Part shown: positions 26,594-34,160 of the stretch, piece by piece
How the letters are laid out: the number at the start of each line of letters is the position of its first letter
Numbering within the stretch: the first letter of the stretch is position 1
NCBI GenBank assembly: GCA_947459195.1
Contig: CANHCS010000006.1
Coordinates: 1 to 51,230 of the forward strand
Direction: 5' to 3'
DNA from: Sphingobacteriaceae bacterium
GTDB taxonomy: Bacteria; Bacteroidota; Bacteroidia; Sphingobacteriales; Sphingobacteriaceae
DNA length: 51,230 nt
Notes under the pieces: model-generated
What the model saw: only the letters and a program-made list of their open reading frames with translations
Databases searched by the model: none
Told to the model about the DNA's origin: nothing
Made by a program: the position numbers and the translations under genes

Positions 26594-27613
26594 TCAATTT
26601 TCTGTTAATTCGCCACGTAAATTTAAAGGCAGCATGCGTGCTACCACATCAATTGGTTTACCCGAACCGAGCAGGAACATGAGTTTTGTGACAGCTGCTT
26701 CAAAAGTCATGTCGAAACCACTTACCACTCCCATATCTTTCAGCTGACGGCTAGTTTCATAACGGCCCAATTCTACCGAACCACCTCGGCATTGCGAGAT
26801 ATCCAGAATCAGTTTACCGCTGTCGATGGTTTTTTTGAGCGAGTTGAGGAACCAGGCTTCAGTAGAAGTATTTCCAGCTCCATAGGTTTCCATGATGATG
26901 GCCTTGCAATCTGATTGTAGTACGGTATCAACCATTTGCTGATTAATCCCAGGATATAATTTCAACACAGCTATCGAGGTGTCTAAGTCTTTATGCACCT
27001 TGAGTGGCTTATTGGAGGTTTTGGCAATATATGTCTCAAAAAAGCTGAAATGCACCCCAGCTTCGGCCAATAAAGGATAATTAGGCGACTGAAAAGCTTC
27101 AAATTTCGCCGAATTGTATTTGGTAGCACGATTGCCTCTCAATAACTGATAATCGAAGTAAATACAAACCTCAGGTGTAACTGCTTTCCCTTCTTGCTTT
27201 TCGGCAGCAATCATGATCGCAGTAATCAAATTTTCTTTGGCATCGGTCCTGATCTCATCAATAGGGAGCTGGGAGCCCGTCAATACCACGGGTTTTGCCA
27301 AGCCTTCGAGCATAAAACTCAAAGCTGAGCTGGTAAAGGCCATGGTATCCGATCCGTGGAGCACTACAAAACCGTCATATTGCTCGTAATTCGCCTCAAT
27401 TAATTTGGCAATATCAACCCAAATACCCGGATTCATATCCGAGGAATCGATAATAGGATCAAATGAATGGACAGTGAGCTGATGGTCAAGCCGCTGCAGC
27501 TCGGGGACATTGTCTTTTATCTGCTTAAAATCAAAAGGAAAAAGCACACCGGTTTTGGGATCATGAACCATCCCAATAGTTCCACCGGTATATATAATCA
27601 AGATATTTGCCAT
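26594..27613 (-). CDS. ansA: type I L-asparaginase
   Basis: Cytoplasmic enzyme that hydrolyses asparagine to aspartate and ammonia. 339 residues, no signal peptide, as expected for type I. Catalytic threonines lie in IIYTGGTIGMVH (about 5-16) and LHGSDTMAFTSSAL (about 83-96); the Lys of the second triad is probably in RTDAKEN. I start at the ATG at 27613 because the in-frame TTG 15 bases upstream falls in a near-consensus -7 box (GATATTTG, minus). It lies 24 bases after tatD in the same direction, so it may also be read through from the tatD promoter. tRNA-Ser follows. Confidence 0.94.
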   Translation of the reverse strand: MANILIIYTGGTIGMVHDPKTGVLFPFDFKQIKDNVPELQRLDHQLTVHSFDPIIDSSDMNPGIWVDIAKLIEANYEQYDGFVVLHGSDTMAFTSSALSFMLEGLAKPVVLTGSQLPIDEIRTDAKENLITAIMIAAEKQEGKAVTPEVCIYFDYQLLRGNRATKYNSAKFEAFQSPNYPLLAEAGVHFSFFETYIAKTSNKPLKVHKDLDTSIAVLKLYPGINQQMVDTVLQSDCKAIIMETYGAGNTSTEAWFLNSLKKTIDSGKLILDISQCRGGSVELGRYETSRQLKDMGVVSGFDMTFEAAVTKLMFLLGSGKPIDVVARMLPLNLRGELTEN

Positions 27614-27637
27614 GCGATATGGCAACAAATATCGTAA

Positions 27638-28405
27638 CTAAATGCCAAATATTTTTTGTGAATTTCGGGTAGTTATTTCGGCAATTGTTGCCAAAGATAC
27701 TTGATGTAGATCGGCTACCTTTTGAGCAATAGGAACCAAATAGCTGCTCTCATTGGGCTTACCCCGGTAGGGCACCGGCGCCAGGTATGGCGAATCGGTC
27801 TCTAAAACCAAATGCTCTAGTGGAATTTTTGCTACTACTCCATCCAAGCCGGCATTTTTGTAAGTAACTACCCCTCCAATTCCTAAATAAAAGCCCAATT
27901 CGATGATTTGGCGAGCCTGCTCTAACGAACCTGTGAAGCAATGAAAAATCCCTCTCAAGCCCTCATGCTGCATCTCTTTTAATACCTCGTGAACTTGCTC
28001 GAAGGCATCTCGACAATGAATCACAATGGGCAAATCAAGCTCCTTTGCCCAATTAATTTGCGCTTTAAATGCCGAAATCTGGCGATCTAAGCTGGTTTTA
28101 TCCCAATATAAATCAATACCAATCTCACCAATGGCATAGATCTTTTGTTGATCGATTTCCTGATAGATTTGCTTTAATTCCTGCTCATAATTTTCCTTTA
28201 CATCGCAAGGGTGCAAGCCCAGCATCGGAAAACAATTTTCGGGATATAACTTAGCTAAATTCATCACTAAAGGAATCGATTCCACATCTACATTGGGCAA
28301 AAAAAGCCGGCCCACTCCTTCGTTTAAAGCCCTTTGCATCAATCGCTCTAAAGCAATTTGGTCTCGTTCATAATAAAGATGGGTATGCGTATCGGTCAGG
28401 ATCAT
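27638..28405 (-). CDS. tatD: TatD family metal-dependent deoxyribonuclease/hydrolase
   Basis: 255-residue TIM-barrel metallohydrolase of the TatD DNase family, implicated in DNA repair and quality control. Metal ligands: TDTHTHLYY (about 4-12), GEIGIDLYWDK (about 93-103), IVIHCRDAFEQV (about 129-140), FHCFTGSLEQA (about 153-163) and LETDSPYLAPVPYRG (about 202-216). All expected acidic and histidine residues are present. A consensus -7 box lies only four bases before its ATG, directly behind the terminator of the FKBP transcript. YcfH-type paralogues are equally plausible; the exact physiological role is unknown. Confidence 0.93.
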   Translation of the reverse strand: MILTDTHTHLYYERDQIALERLMQRALNEGVGRLFLPNVDVESIPLVMNLAKLYPENCFPMLGLHPCDVKENYEQELKQIYQEIDQQKIYAIGEIGIDLYWDKTSLDRQISAFKAQINWAKELDLPIVIHCRDAFEQVHEVLKEMQHEGLRGIFHCFTGSLEQARQIIELGFYLGIGGVVTYKNAGLDGVVAKIPLEHLVLETDSPYLAPVPYRGKPNESSYLVPIAQKVADLHQVSLATIAEITTRNSQKIFGI

Positions 28406-28409
28406 TCCA

Positions 28410-28417
28410 CAAAACTA
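28410..28417 (-). promoter_or_regulatory. -7 box of the tatD promoter, 4 bases before the ATG
   Basis: Minus-strand TAGTTTTG, then TGGA, then ATG (28405). This predicts a leaderless message. It abuts the terminator of the upstream FKBP gene. Confidence 0.65.
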
Positions 28418-28420
28418 AAT

Positions 28421-28450
28421 AAAAAAAGCCCTCCGGGTGGGGAGGGCTTT
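28421..28450 (-). terminator. terminator of the nrnA-FKBP transcript
   Basis: AAAGCCCTCC pairs with GGAGGGCTTT around a six-base loop; on the minus strand the hairpin is followed by seven T residues. It ends four bases from the tatD -7 box. Confidence 0.88.
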
Positions 28451-28466
28451 CATTTTTATCTGTCTA

Positions 28467-29411
28467 TTATTTTTGAACCGGCGGAGCAGGCACGGCACCT
28501 TTTCCTGGGGTAATTTTTAAAACTTCAATTTCGAAAACCAAAGGGGTATATGGAGGAATTCCTGAATTACCTTGTTCGCCATAAGCTAATTTAGAAGGCA
28601 AAATCAAGGTTGCTTTGGTGCCTTTAGGTAAAAGCATTAAACCTTCATCAAAACCAGGGATACTTTGACCCAAGCCCACTGCCATCTTCAATGGTGCATA
28701 TGGACGCATGGCATTAAAAGTGCCTGATTTTTTGGCTACATCTGGGTAGCTGGTATCGAAAACTTTACCGCTTAAGAAAGAACCGGTATAATTTACTTCA
28801 ACTGTATCTCCAACTTTTGCTTTTTCACCTGCTCCCGCTTTGTTGACTACGTAATTAAGACCAGAAGGAGTTACTACTGGTTTCAATGATTTAGACTTGA
28901 TGTAAGATTTCATCTTGCCAGCTTCGCCATTTTTTGCGGCTTCGGCATCTGCCTTGATGAAAGCATCGATTTTTTTACCAAATTCCTCATCACTTAATTT
29001 ACCTCTAGGAACCACTTTTTGAACCTTTACGGTAAAGATCAAATACCTGTCTTTGCTGGCAAATTCAGGTTTAGGACGGCCAGTTTTAGCAGCCAAAGTA
29101 TCTAAATCGAGTTTAATGGTAGCACTATCTCCCTCACTCAACATACCAAGTGCGGTATAAAAATCGCCTTTGAACTGCGATTTGTCGACCATTAAGAAGG
29201 TTGGACGATCGGTATCGTAAGTGCTGAAAATAACTGAATCTTTTTCTGTTTTCTGTGTTCCGCTAATGGCGATGAAATCTCCTTCTTTGATGGTTGGTCC
29301 ATCTGCATCGGTATGGATTTTGTATTGTAAACCACCCTCACCGGTTTTAAAACGGGCACAGCTGCTAAAAGTTAATGTGGCTAAGCCTAAAATGATGATA
29401 TTTTTTTTCAT
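28467..29411 (-). CDS. FKBP-type peptidyl-prolyl isomerase lipoprotein with two FKBP-like domains
   Basis: 314-residue lipoprotein; signal peptide with lipobox FSSC (Cys 18). The C-terminal domain (about 185-302) is a typical FKBP: VGDTVEVNYTGSF, GKVFDTS, LGQSIPGFDEGLMLLPKG, ATLILPSKLAYGEQG and LVFEIEVLKI. The N-terminal part (about 30-135) has the same outline (EGDFIAISG, DSVIFSTYD, FYTALGMLSEGDSATI, YLIFTVKVQKV) but lacks the active-site residues, so it is probably a degenerate FKBP or chaperone domain. It likely folds envelope proteins in the periplasm. It follows nrnA by 14 bases and ends at a terminator. Similar lipoproteins include GldI of gliding bacteria. Confidence 0.9.
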   Translation of the reverse strand: MKKNIIILGLATLTFSSCARFKTGEGGLQYKIHTDADGPTIKEGDFIAISGTQKTEKDSVIFSTYDTDRPTFLMVDKSQFKGDFYTALGMLSEGDSATIKLDLDTLAAKTGRPKPEFASKDRYLIFTVKVQKVVPRGKLSDEEFGKKIDAFIKADAEAAKNGEAGKMKSYIKSKSLKPVVTPSGLNYVVNKAGAGEKAKVGDTVEVNYTGSFLSGKVFDTSYPDVAKKSGTFNAMRPYAPLKMAVGLGQSIPGFDEGLMLLPKGTKATLILPSKLAYGEQGNSGIPPYTPLVFEIEVLKITPGKGAVPAPPVQK

Positions 29412-29425
29412 TTGTTTTTGATAAT

Positions 29426-30436
29426 TTATTGCAATAATAAAGTTTTATAAATTGGTAAAAGATTTTTAAACTGATTTACTACTTCGTCAAAGGACTCATC
29501 CGAAGCACCGCCTGCAGCATTTCGATGTCCGCCTCCGTTAAAATATTTTTTACAGATCTCGTTTGCAGGAAAATCGCCGGTAGAACGCAATGATAATTTC
29601 ACCCGATCGGGGCGCTCAATGATCAAGGCTGCCAAACGTATGCCATTAATAGATAAAGCATAATTCACCAATCCCTCGGTATCACCGGTCTCAATATTAA
29701 ATTTTTCTAAATCAGACTGAGGAACGCTGATCATGGCGGTATTGAATTCTTTGAAAACTTCCAGGCGATTGCTCAAACAATACCCTAAAAAGCGCAACCT
29801 GTTTTCAGAAGAATTGTCATAAACCAATTGATGTATCCGATGGTTTTCGGCACCTTTCTGTATCAGATTGGCAACGATCTGGTGTACTTCGGCAGTGGTG
29901 TTAGAGAATTTAAAAGATCCTGAATCGGTCATAATGCCTGTGTAAAGGCAATTGGCCACTTCTTTCGTCAGAAGCTCGGGCTCTTCCATCTCGTTCACGA
30001 TGAATTCATAAATCAATTGGGCAGTAGCACAAGCTTTTACCGACCATAATCTATAATCATCAAAATCATCTGGCTCAAGATGGTGGTCAATCATCACCTT
30101 TTTTGCGTTTGACTGAGCCACCCATTCGCCCATCTCATTGATCCGCGAAAGCGAGTTAAAATCTAAACAAAAAATTAAATCTGCTGCTGCGATCAGTTTT
30201 TGAGCATTTTCTAACTGCTCGGTGTAAATGATCACCTCTCCATTATTGGGCAACCAATGTAAAAAAATTGGATAATCGGTGGGGGTGATCACCTGTACGT
30301 GATGCCCTTTCTGAATCAGATAATTGTACAAACCCAAGGATGAACCCATGGCATCGCCATCTGGTTTGTGATGTGTAGTGATCACAATCTTCTGTGGCTG
30401 TGCCAGCACTTCTTTGAGTTGTTTGATGGGTAGCAT
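29426..30436 (-). CDS. nrnA: DHH-DHHA1 phosphodiesterase, NrnA family
   Basis: Bifunctional oligoribonuclease and 3'-phosphoadenosine 5'-phosphate phosphatase family. 336 residues. DHH domain: ITTHHKPDGDAMGSSLGLYN (about 19-38), FCLDFNSLSRI (about 89), MIDHHLEPDDFDDY (about 116-129), TGIMTDSGSFKF (about 170). DHHA1 domain: RSTGDFPANEICKKYFNGGG with GGHRNAAGG (about 303). Related enzymes cleave pApA, the product of c-di-AMP breakdown, so it could work with cdaA at 8450 (inference). A consensus -7 box (30455-30462) lies 18 bases upstream; the FKBP gene follows. Confidence 0.92.
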   Translation of the reverse strand: MLPIKQLKEVLAQPQKIVITTHHKPDGDAMGSSLGLYNYLIQKGHHVQVITPTDYPIFLHWLPNNGEVIIYTEQLENAQKLIAAADLIFCLDFNSLSRINEMGEWVAQSNAKKVMIDHHLEPDDFDDYRLWSVKACATAQLIYEFIVNEMEEPELLTKEVANCLYTGIMTDSGSFKFSNTTAEVHQIVANLIQKGAENHRIHQLVYDNSSENRLRFLGYCLSNRLEVFKEFNTAMISVPQSDLEKFNIETGDTEGLVNYALSINGIRLAALIIERPDRVKLSLRSTGDFPANEICKKYFNGGGHRNAAGGASDESFDEVVNQFKNLLPIYKTLLLQ

Positions 30437-30454
30437 GGTTTGTCTAGAATCCTA

Positions 30455-30462
30455 CAAAACTA
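30455..30462 (-). promoter_or_regulatory. -7 box of the nrnA promoter
   Basis: Minus-strand TAGTTTTG, 18 bases before the ATG at 30436. Confidence 0.6.
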
Positions 30463-30536
30463 TCAAAAAGCTGCACTAAAGCGTAATTTGTAGATAAAAA
30501 CCTGTACATCATTAAGGTATTTTTTAAGCAATGATG

Positions 30537-30565
30537 TTGATTTAAGTTCAAAAACCGTATTTTTG
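30537..30565 (+). promoter_or_regulatory. ndk promoter (-33 and -7)
   Basis: TTG at 30537-30539, 18 bases, then TATTTTTG at 30558-30565, 15 bases before the ndk ATG. The TTG of the -7 box is in frame with ndk and mimics a start codon. Confidence 0.72.
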
Positions 30566-30580
30566 CGCAAAATTGAAGCT

Positions 30581-31000
30581 ATGGCAACAAACAGAACTTT
30601 TACGATGATTAAGCCCGATGCGGTAAAAAACGGTCATACCGGGGCTATTTTAAATGATATTATTGCTGGCGGATTCAAGATCGTAGCCATGAAGTATACC
30701 CATTTAAGTGCCGAAAAGGCTGGCGAATTTTATGCTGTGCATAAGGAGCGTCCATTTTATGGGGAATTGGTTGACTTCATGTCATCAGGACCGATTGTAG
30801 CTGCCATCTTAGAGAAAGAAAATGCAGTGGAAGATTTCAGAAAACTGATTGGGCATACCGACCCAAGTAAAGCGGAGCCGGGCACCATCAGAAATAAATA
30901 TGCCAAGTCGATCGATGCCAATGCGGTACACGGTTCAGACTCTGATGAGAATGCAGAAATTGAAGGTAATTTCTACTTCTCTGCTTTTGAAAGATTTTAA
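30581..31000 (+). CDS. ndk: nucleoside-diphosphate kinase
   Basis: Transfers the gamma phosphate from ATP to other nucleoside diphosphates through a phosphohistidine. From the ATG at 30581 it has 139 residues, near the family norm. Motifs: [16 protein letters not shown] (about 6-21), the active-site His in [15 protein letters not shown] (about 112-126), and [12 protein letters not shown] (about 100). The in-frame TTG at 30563 is part of the -7 box and would be upstream of or at the transcription start. Monocistronic, ended by the hairpin at 31018. Divergent from nrnA. Confidence 0.96.
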   Translation: MATNRTFTMIKPDAVKNGHTGAILNDIIAGGFKIVAMKYTHLSAEKAGEFYAVHKERPFYGELVDFMSSGPIVAAILEKENAVEDFRKLIGHTDPSKAEPGTIRNKYAKSIDANAVHGSDSDENAEIEGNFYFSAFERF

Positions 31001-31017
31001 TTGACAAATCATTCAAT

Positions 31018-31053
31018 AAAAAAGGCTCCCTGAAATCAAGGAGCCTTTTTTAT
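31018..31053. terminator. bidirectional terminator between ndk and the DciA-like gene
   Basis: A-tract, GGCTCC, 10-base loop with partial pairing (TGA/TCA), GGAGCC, T-tract. Serves both convergent genes. Confidence 0.88.
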
Positions 31054-31054
31054 T

Positions 31055-31345
31055 TTAAAGTAAGATCATTTCTTCCACCACCCTCGCCCCGGCTTTATCA
31101 TTCATTTTTTCAAGTATCTGTGAGCGCATCATCAAGAGCTCATTCTTTATTACTGACGACTCGATGCGGAGAAATAGTTTTTTATCACGAATGTAAATTT
31201 CCTTGGTTCGGTTGGCAATGGCGCTACCCATCAATTCGGGCCAGGCAGCAATGAGCGAAGTTTCATCAAATTTTCTCCTCAGTTTGTAAACCTGTAAGAG
31301 TTGCTCTAAAGCCTCCTTTATGCTTTTATCATTGGTCTTCCTCAT
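31055..31345 (-). CDS. DUF721/DciA-like protein
   Basis: 96-residue protein of the DUF721 family; DciA members help load the replicative helicase DnaB in bacteria lacking DnaC/DnaI. Visible family pattern: ALEQLLQVYKLRRKFDE (about 11-27), LIAAWPELMGSAIANRTKEI (about 31-50), LFLRIESSVIKNELLMMRSQ (about 57-76). This is a short, KH-like form. Its ATG overlaps the recF stop by four bases, tying it to DNA replication and repair. Helicase loading by this short Bacteroidota form is inference from the family. Confidence 0.87.
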   Translation of the reverse strand: MRKTNDKSIKEALEQLLQVYKLRRKFDETSLIAAWPELMGSAIANRTKEIYIRDKKLFLRIESSVIKNELLMMRSQILEKMNDKAGARVVEEMILL

Positions 31346-32448
31346 GATAAACGTTTCACATTGCCGCTGTTAACTTCAAAAATAGCCACCTGCTCTCCAA
31401 TTTCATCAAAAATGGATTGAACTCGTTCTGCACTGGTATCAGTAATAAAAATCTGTCCAAAATCATGATCCGATACTTTCCGCATCAATTTCCGGGTTCG
31501 GTGTTCGTCCAATTTATCGAAAATATCATCCAGCAAGAGTAGCGGTTCAAAGCCTTTTATCTGCTTTAAATAAGTATACTGTGCCAATTTTAGTGCAATT
31601 AAAAAAGACTTTTGCTGCCCCTGTGAACCAAACTTTTTAAGAGGCATGCCATGGATGCTAAATACCAGCTCATCTTTGTGAATGCCCATGGTGGTACGCT
31701 CCAAAATGCGGTCTTTCTCTATATTTTTCTGAAGTAAATTTACCAGCGAGTCCTGATGAAGCGGAGAATCGTACACCAAACTAACCTGCTCCGTCTCTGC
31801 ACTTAAAAAGCTGTAATGGCGGTTAAAGATCTCAGTAAACTCCTTCATAAAATCACGGCGTTTCTGATAAATGACCGTGCCTGAATTCACTAACTGCTCA
31901 TCATACACTTCTAATAACTGTGGATCATATTTTGAACTGCTGGCGATCTGTCTTAGAAGTGCGTTCCGGTTAGTCAAGCATTTGTTATATTGGATCAACT
32001 CATCCAAGTAATGCCGGTCGGTCTGACTGATGGCATTGTCCATAAATTTACGCCGTTCTTCACTTCCGTCCATCACAATACTCACATCATAGGGCGAGAT
32101 CATTACCAAGGGAAACAAACCAATATGATCGGCCAAGCGCTGGTATTCCTTTTTATTTCGTTTAAACTGTTTTTTTTGATGTTTTTTTAGGGAGCAAGCA
32201 ATTGTTTCGTCTTTTCCCATCAAATTGAAAACACCCTGCACCATGAAAAAATCGGCGTTTTGCCTGATCTGCTGCGTGTCAATCGGATTGAAATAACTTT
32301 TGCAAAGCGAGAGGTAATGGATGGCATCCAACAAATTAGTTTTGCCGGCACCATTATTTCCGCTAAAAGCATTTACCGTTGGCGAGAATTCTAAACTTGC
32401 CTCTTCGTAATTTTTAAAATTTAAGATGGATAAACGCTGCAGCCACAT
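31342..32448 (-). CDS. recF: DNA replication and repair protein RecF
   Basis: SMC-like ATPase that directs RecA loading at single-strand gaps. 368 residues from the ATG at 32448. Walker A FSGNNGAGKTNLLDAIHYLS (about 24-43), signature SQGQQKSFLIALKLAQYTYL (about 271-290), Walker B PLLLLDDIFDKLDEHR (about 297-312), and ITDTSAERV (about 331). The TTG at 32464-32466 is in frame, but it is the end of the -7 box TAAATTTG (32464-32471, minus), so I reject it. The DciA-like gene overlaps the stop by four bases. Divergent from the TPR gene. Confidence 0.95.
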   Translation of the reverse strand: MWLQRLSILNFKNYEEASLEFSPTVNAFSGNNGAGKTNLLDAIHYLSLCKSYFNPIDTQQIRQNADFFMVQGVFNLMGKDETIACSLKKHQKKQFKRNKKEYQRLADHIGLFPLVMISPYDVSIVMDGSEERRKFMDNAISQTDRHYLDELIQYNKCLTNRNALLRQIASSSKYDPQLLEVYDEQLVNSGTVIYQKRRDFMKEFTEIFNRHYSFLSAETEQVSLVYDSPLHQDSLVNLLQKNIEKDRILERTTMGIHKDELVFSIHGMPLKKFGSQGQQKSFLIALKLAQYTYLKQIKGFEPLLLLDDIFDKLDEHRTRKLMRKVSDHDFGQIFITDTSAERVQSIFDEIGEQVAIFEVNSGNVKRLS

Positions 32449-32463
32449 ATGATTGGTAGTTTT

Positions 32464-32471
32464 CAAATTTA
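32464..32471 (-). promoter_or_regulatory. -7 box of the recF promoter
   Basis: Minus-strand TAAATTTG, 15 bases before the ATG at 32448; its TTG is in frame with recF. Confidence 0.65.
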
Positions 32472-32529
32472 CAATTTAGCATCCGCATTGAAATGTTTAT
32501 CTAAAAATAAAGGCCAATAATTTTAGGAG

Positions 32530-32559
32530 TTGATTCTTAGCTGCAAAACTGTATTTTTG
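32530..32559 (+). promoter_or_regulatory. promoter of the TPR protein gene (-33 and -7)
   Basis: TTG at 32530-32532, 19 bases, TATTTTTG at 32552-32559, 20 bases before the ATG: the best full match to the phylum consensus in the window. Confidence 0.78.
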
Positions 32560-32579
32560 CAATCTTTAATTAAGAGTGC

Positions 32580-33260
32580 ATGTCAAGTAAACAAAAAGAT
32601 ATTCAAGAGACTGTAGATACTTCAAAAAAATCTAACAGTAAATTTTTACAAGAAAACAGCAAGAGTCTGAGCATCATTGGAGGTGCCATTTTGGCTTTAT
32701 TGCTTTTATTCTTCGGTTACCAAAAGTTTTATTTGGCTCCACGTGCCGAGAAAGCGGCAAACGAAATGTTCAAAGCTGAACAGTACGCAGCCATCGACTC
32801 ACTCAGTGAAAGAGCCATCAATGGCGACGGTTCCTATCCTGGTTTTGAAAAAATTGCTGAGGAATATTCTAATACCAAATCGGCTAACATTGCAAACGCT
32901 TACCTTGGCGGTCTATATCTCAGAAAAGGAGATTTCGAAAAAGCGATTGAAGCTTTAGGCAATTACAGCAGTACCGGCAGTCCAGTGATCGATCCTTTGG
33001 TTTTAGGAATGATGGGCGATGCTTACAGTGAGTTGAAAGACTACGGAAAAGCAATCACCTTCTACAAAAAAGCCGCTTCGAAAAAAGAAAACTCTTTTAC
33101 CAGTCCTTTATTCTTAAAGAAATTGGGCTTAGTGCAAGAAGAACAAAAAGATTTTGAAGCTGCACTGGAAGCCTACAAAAAAATTAAGGAATCTTATCCT
33201 GAAAGTGCGGAGGCATTCAATATTGACCAATACATTGCCAGAGTAGAAGCAAAGCTTTAA
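32580..33260 (+). CDS. membrane-anchored tetratricopeptide repeat protein
   Basis: 226 residues. A polar N-terminus (1-30) is followed by one membrane helix, IIGGAILALLLLFFGYQKFY (about 33-52), then a periplasmic region with TPR units, e.g. ANIANAYLGGLYLRKGDFEKA (split: ANIANAYLGGL and YLRKGDFEKA, about 102-122), MGDAYSELKDYGKAITFYKK (about 143-162) and LGLVQEEQKDFEAALEAYKK (about 179-198). The layout recalls YfgM-type proteins, which assist envelope protein folding; that is a guess. It sits between recF (divergent) and ribH, and its terminator merges with the ribH promoter. Confidence 0.88.
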   Translation: MSSKQKDIQETVDTSKKSNSKFLQENSKSLSIIGGAILALLLLFFGYQKFYLAPRAEKAANEMFKAEQYAAIDSLSERAINGDGSYPGFEKIAEEYSNTKSANIANAYLGGLYLRKGDFEKAIEALGNYSSTGSPVIDPLVLGMMGDAYSELKDYGKAITFYKKAASKKENSFTSPLFLKKLGLVQEEQKDFEAALEAYKKIKESYPESAEAFNIDQYIARVEAKL

Positions 33261-33280
33261 GCCTTACACAGCATGATATG

Positions 33281-33315
33281 ACAGAAAGCTTGCCTTACAA
33301 AGGCAAGCTTTCTGT
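33281..33315 (+). terminator. 16-bp inverted repeat: TPR-gene terminator overlapping the ribH promoter
   Basis: Arms 33281-33296 and 33300-33315 are perfectly complementary around a three-base loop (ACA). The T-rich tail of the hairpin is itself the ribH -7 box. It could also act as an operator. Confidence 0.82.
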
Positions 33316-33322
33316 ATTTTTG
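33315..33322 (+). promoter_or_regulatory. -7 box of the ribH promoter, 4 bases before the ATG
   Basis: TATTTTTG, then AACT, then ATG. A TTG at 33290-33292 inside the inverted repeat lies 22 bases upstream and could be the -33 element. No FMN riboswitch is present. Confidence 0.65.
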
Positions 33323-33326
33323 AACT

Positions 33327-33821
33327 ATGGCAACATCTTTAAAAAACCTCTCCGACTTTTCGCAAACCGAAGTAGCTGATGCAGCCGCTTTTCGTTTTGG
33401 AATTGTAGTGGCCGAATGGAACGCTGAAATCACCCAAGCTTTGTATGACGGTGCTTATGAGGCCCTCATACAACATGGCGCCCAGGAAGAACACATCAAA
33501 ACAATTAAAGTGCCGGGCACCTATGAGCTCATTGCCGGCGCCGACATGCTACTGGCCTTCAAAAATTACAATGCCATCATTTGTTTGGGCTGTGTGATTC
33601 AGGGAGAAACCCGTCATTTCGACTTTATTTGTGCTGCAGCCGCAAACGGCATTGCGCAAGTTGCCATTAAATACAACAAACCCGTTGTTTTTGGGGTCTT
33701 AACCACCGATAATTTGGAACAGGCAAAAGATCGCAGCGGCGGCAAACACGGAAATAAAGGAGTAGAAGCAGCTATTACTGCCATTCAAATGGCCAGCTTG
33801 CAACATGAGTTAGCTATTTAA
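33327..33821 (+). CDS. ribH: 6,7-dimethyl-8-ribityllumazine synthase
   Basis: Penultimate step of riboflavin synthesis; forms the lumazine from 5-amino-6-ribitylamino-uracil and dihydroxybutanone phosphate, usually as a 60-mer shell or pentamer. 164 residues. Motifs: VVAEWNAEIT (about 28-37), VPGTYELIAGADML (about 58-71), GCVIQGETRHFDFIC (about 88-102) with the catalytic His, and PVVFGVLTTDNLEQA (about 119-133). It has its own promoter, unusually close to the ATG. ytxJ follows after nine bases and is probably cotranscribed. Other rib genes are not in the window. Confidence 0.96.
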   Translation: MATSLKNLSDFSQTEVADAAAFRFGIVVAEWNAEITQALYDGAYEALIQHGAQEEHIKTIKVPGTYELIAGADMLLAFKNYNAIICLGCVIQGETRHFDFICAAAANGIAQVAIKYNKPVVFGVLTTDNLEQAKDRSGGKHGNKGVEAAITAIQMASLQHELAI

Positions 33822-33830
33822 TCTGAAAAA

Positions 33831-34160
33831 ATGAATTGGATACCCTTAACCGAATTGGAGCAATTACAGGAGATCAAATCATCTCCGTCTAACAGTCTTA
33901 TCTTTAAACACAGCACACGTTGTTCCATCAGCATGATGGCGAAAAAACGTTTAGAAATGGAGGCTATTTTAATCCCTCAGGAGGTACCGGTTTATTACCT
34001 CGATTTATTGAATCACCGGGAAATTTCTAATTCCATTGCAGAGCTTTTTCAAATAACGCACCAGTCTCCGCAATTACTGGTAATTAAAAACGGGGAATGT
34101 GTTTTTGAAGCTTCACACGGGGAAATCTCTGGTGCAGAAGCAGCCGTTCAATTGGCTTAA
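33831..34160 (+). CDS. ytxJ: YtxJ family bacillithiol-associated monothiol redoxin
   Basis: 109-residue thioredoxin-fold protein. The single active-site cysteine is in FKHSTRCSISMMAKKR (about 25-40), where classical thioredoxins have CxxC; VYYLDLLNHREISN (about 56) and SPQLLVIKNGE (about 82) complete the fold. The family is known from Firmicutes and Bacteroidota and is linked by distribution to bacillithiol. It fits the bacilliredoxin at 9273 and bshA at 40694. It starts nine bases after ribH. The 3' end overlaps osmC on the other strand by four bases. Detailed function is not established. Confidence 0.88.
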   Translation: MNWIPLTELEQLQEIKSSPSNSLIFKHSTRCSISMMAKKRLEMEAILIPQEVPVYYLDLLNHREISNSIAELFQITHQSPQLLVIKNGECVFEASHGEISGAEAAVQLA

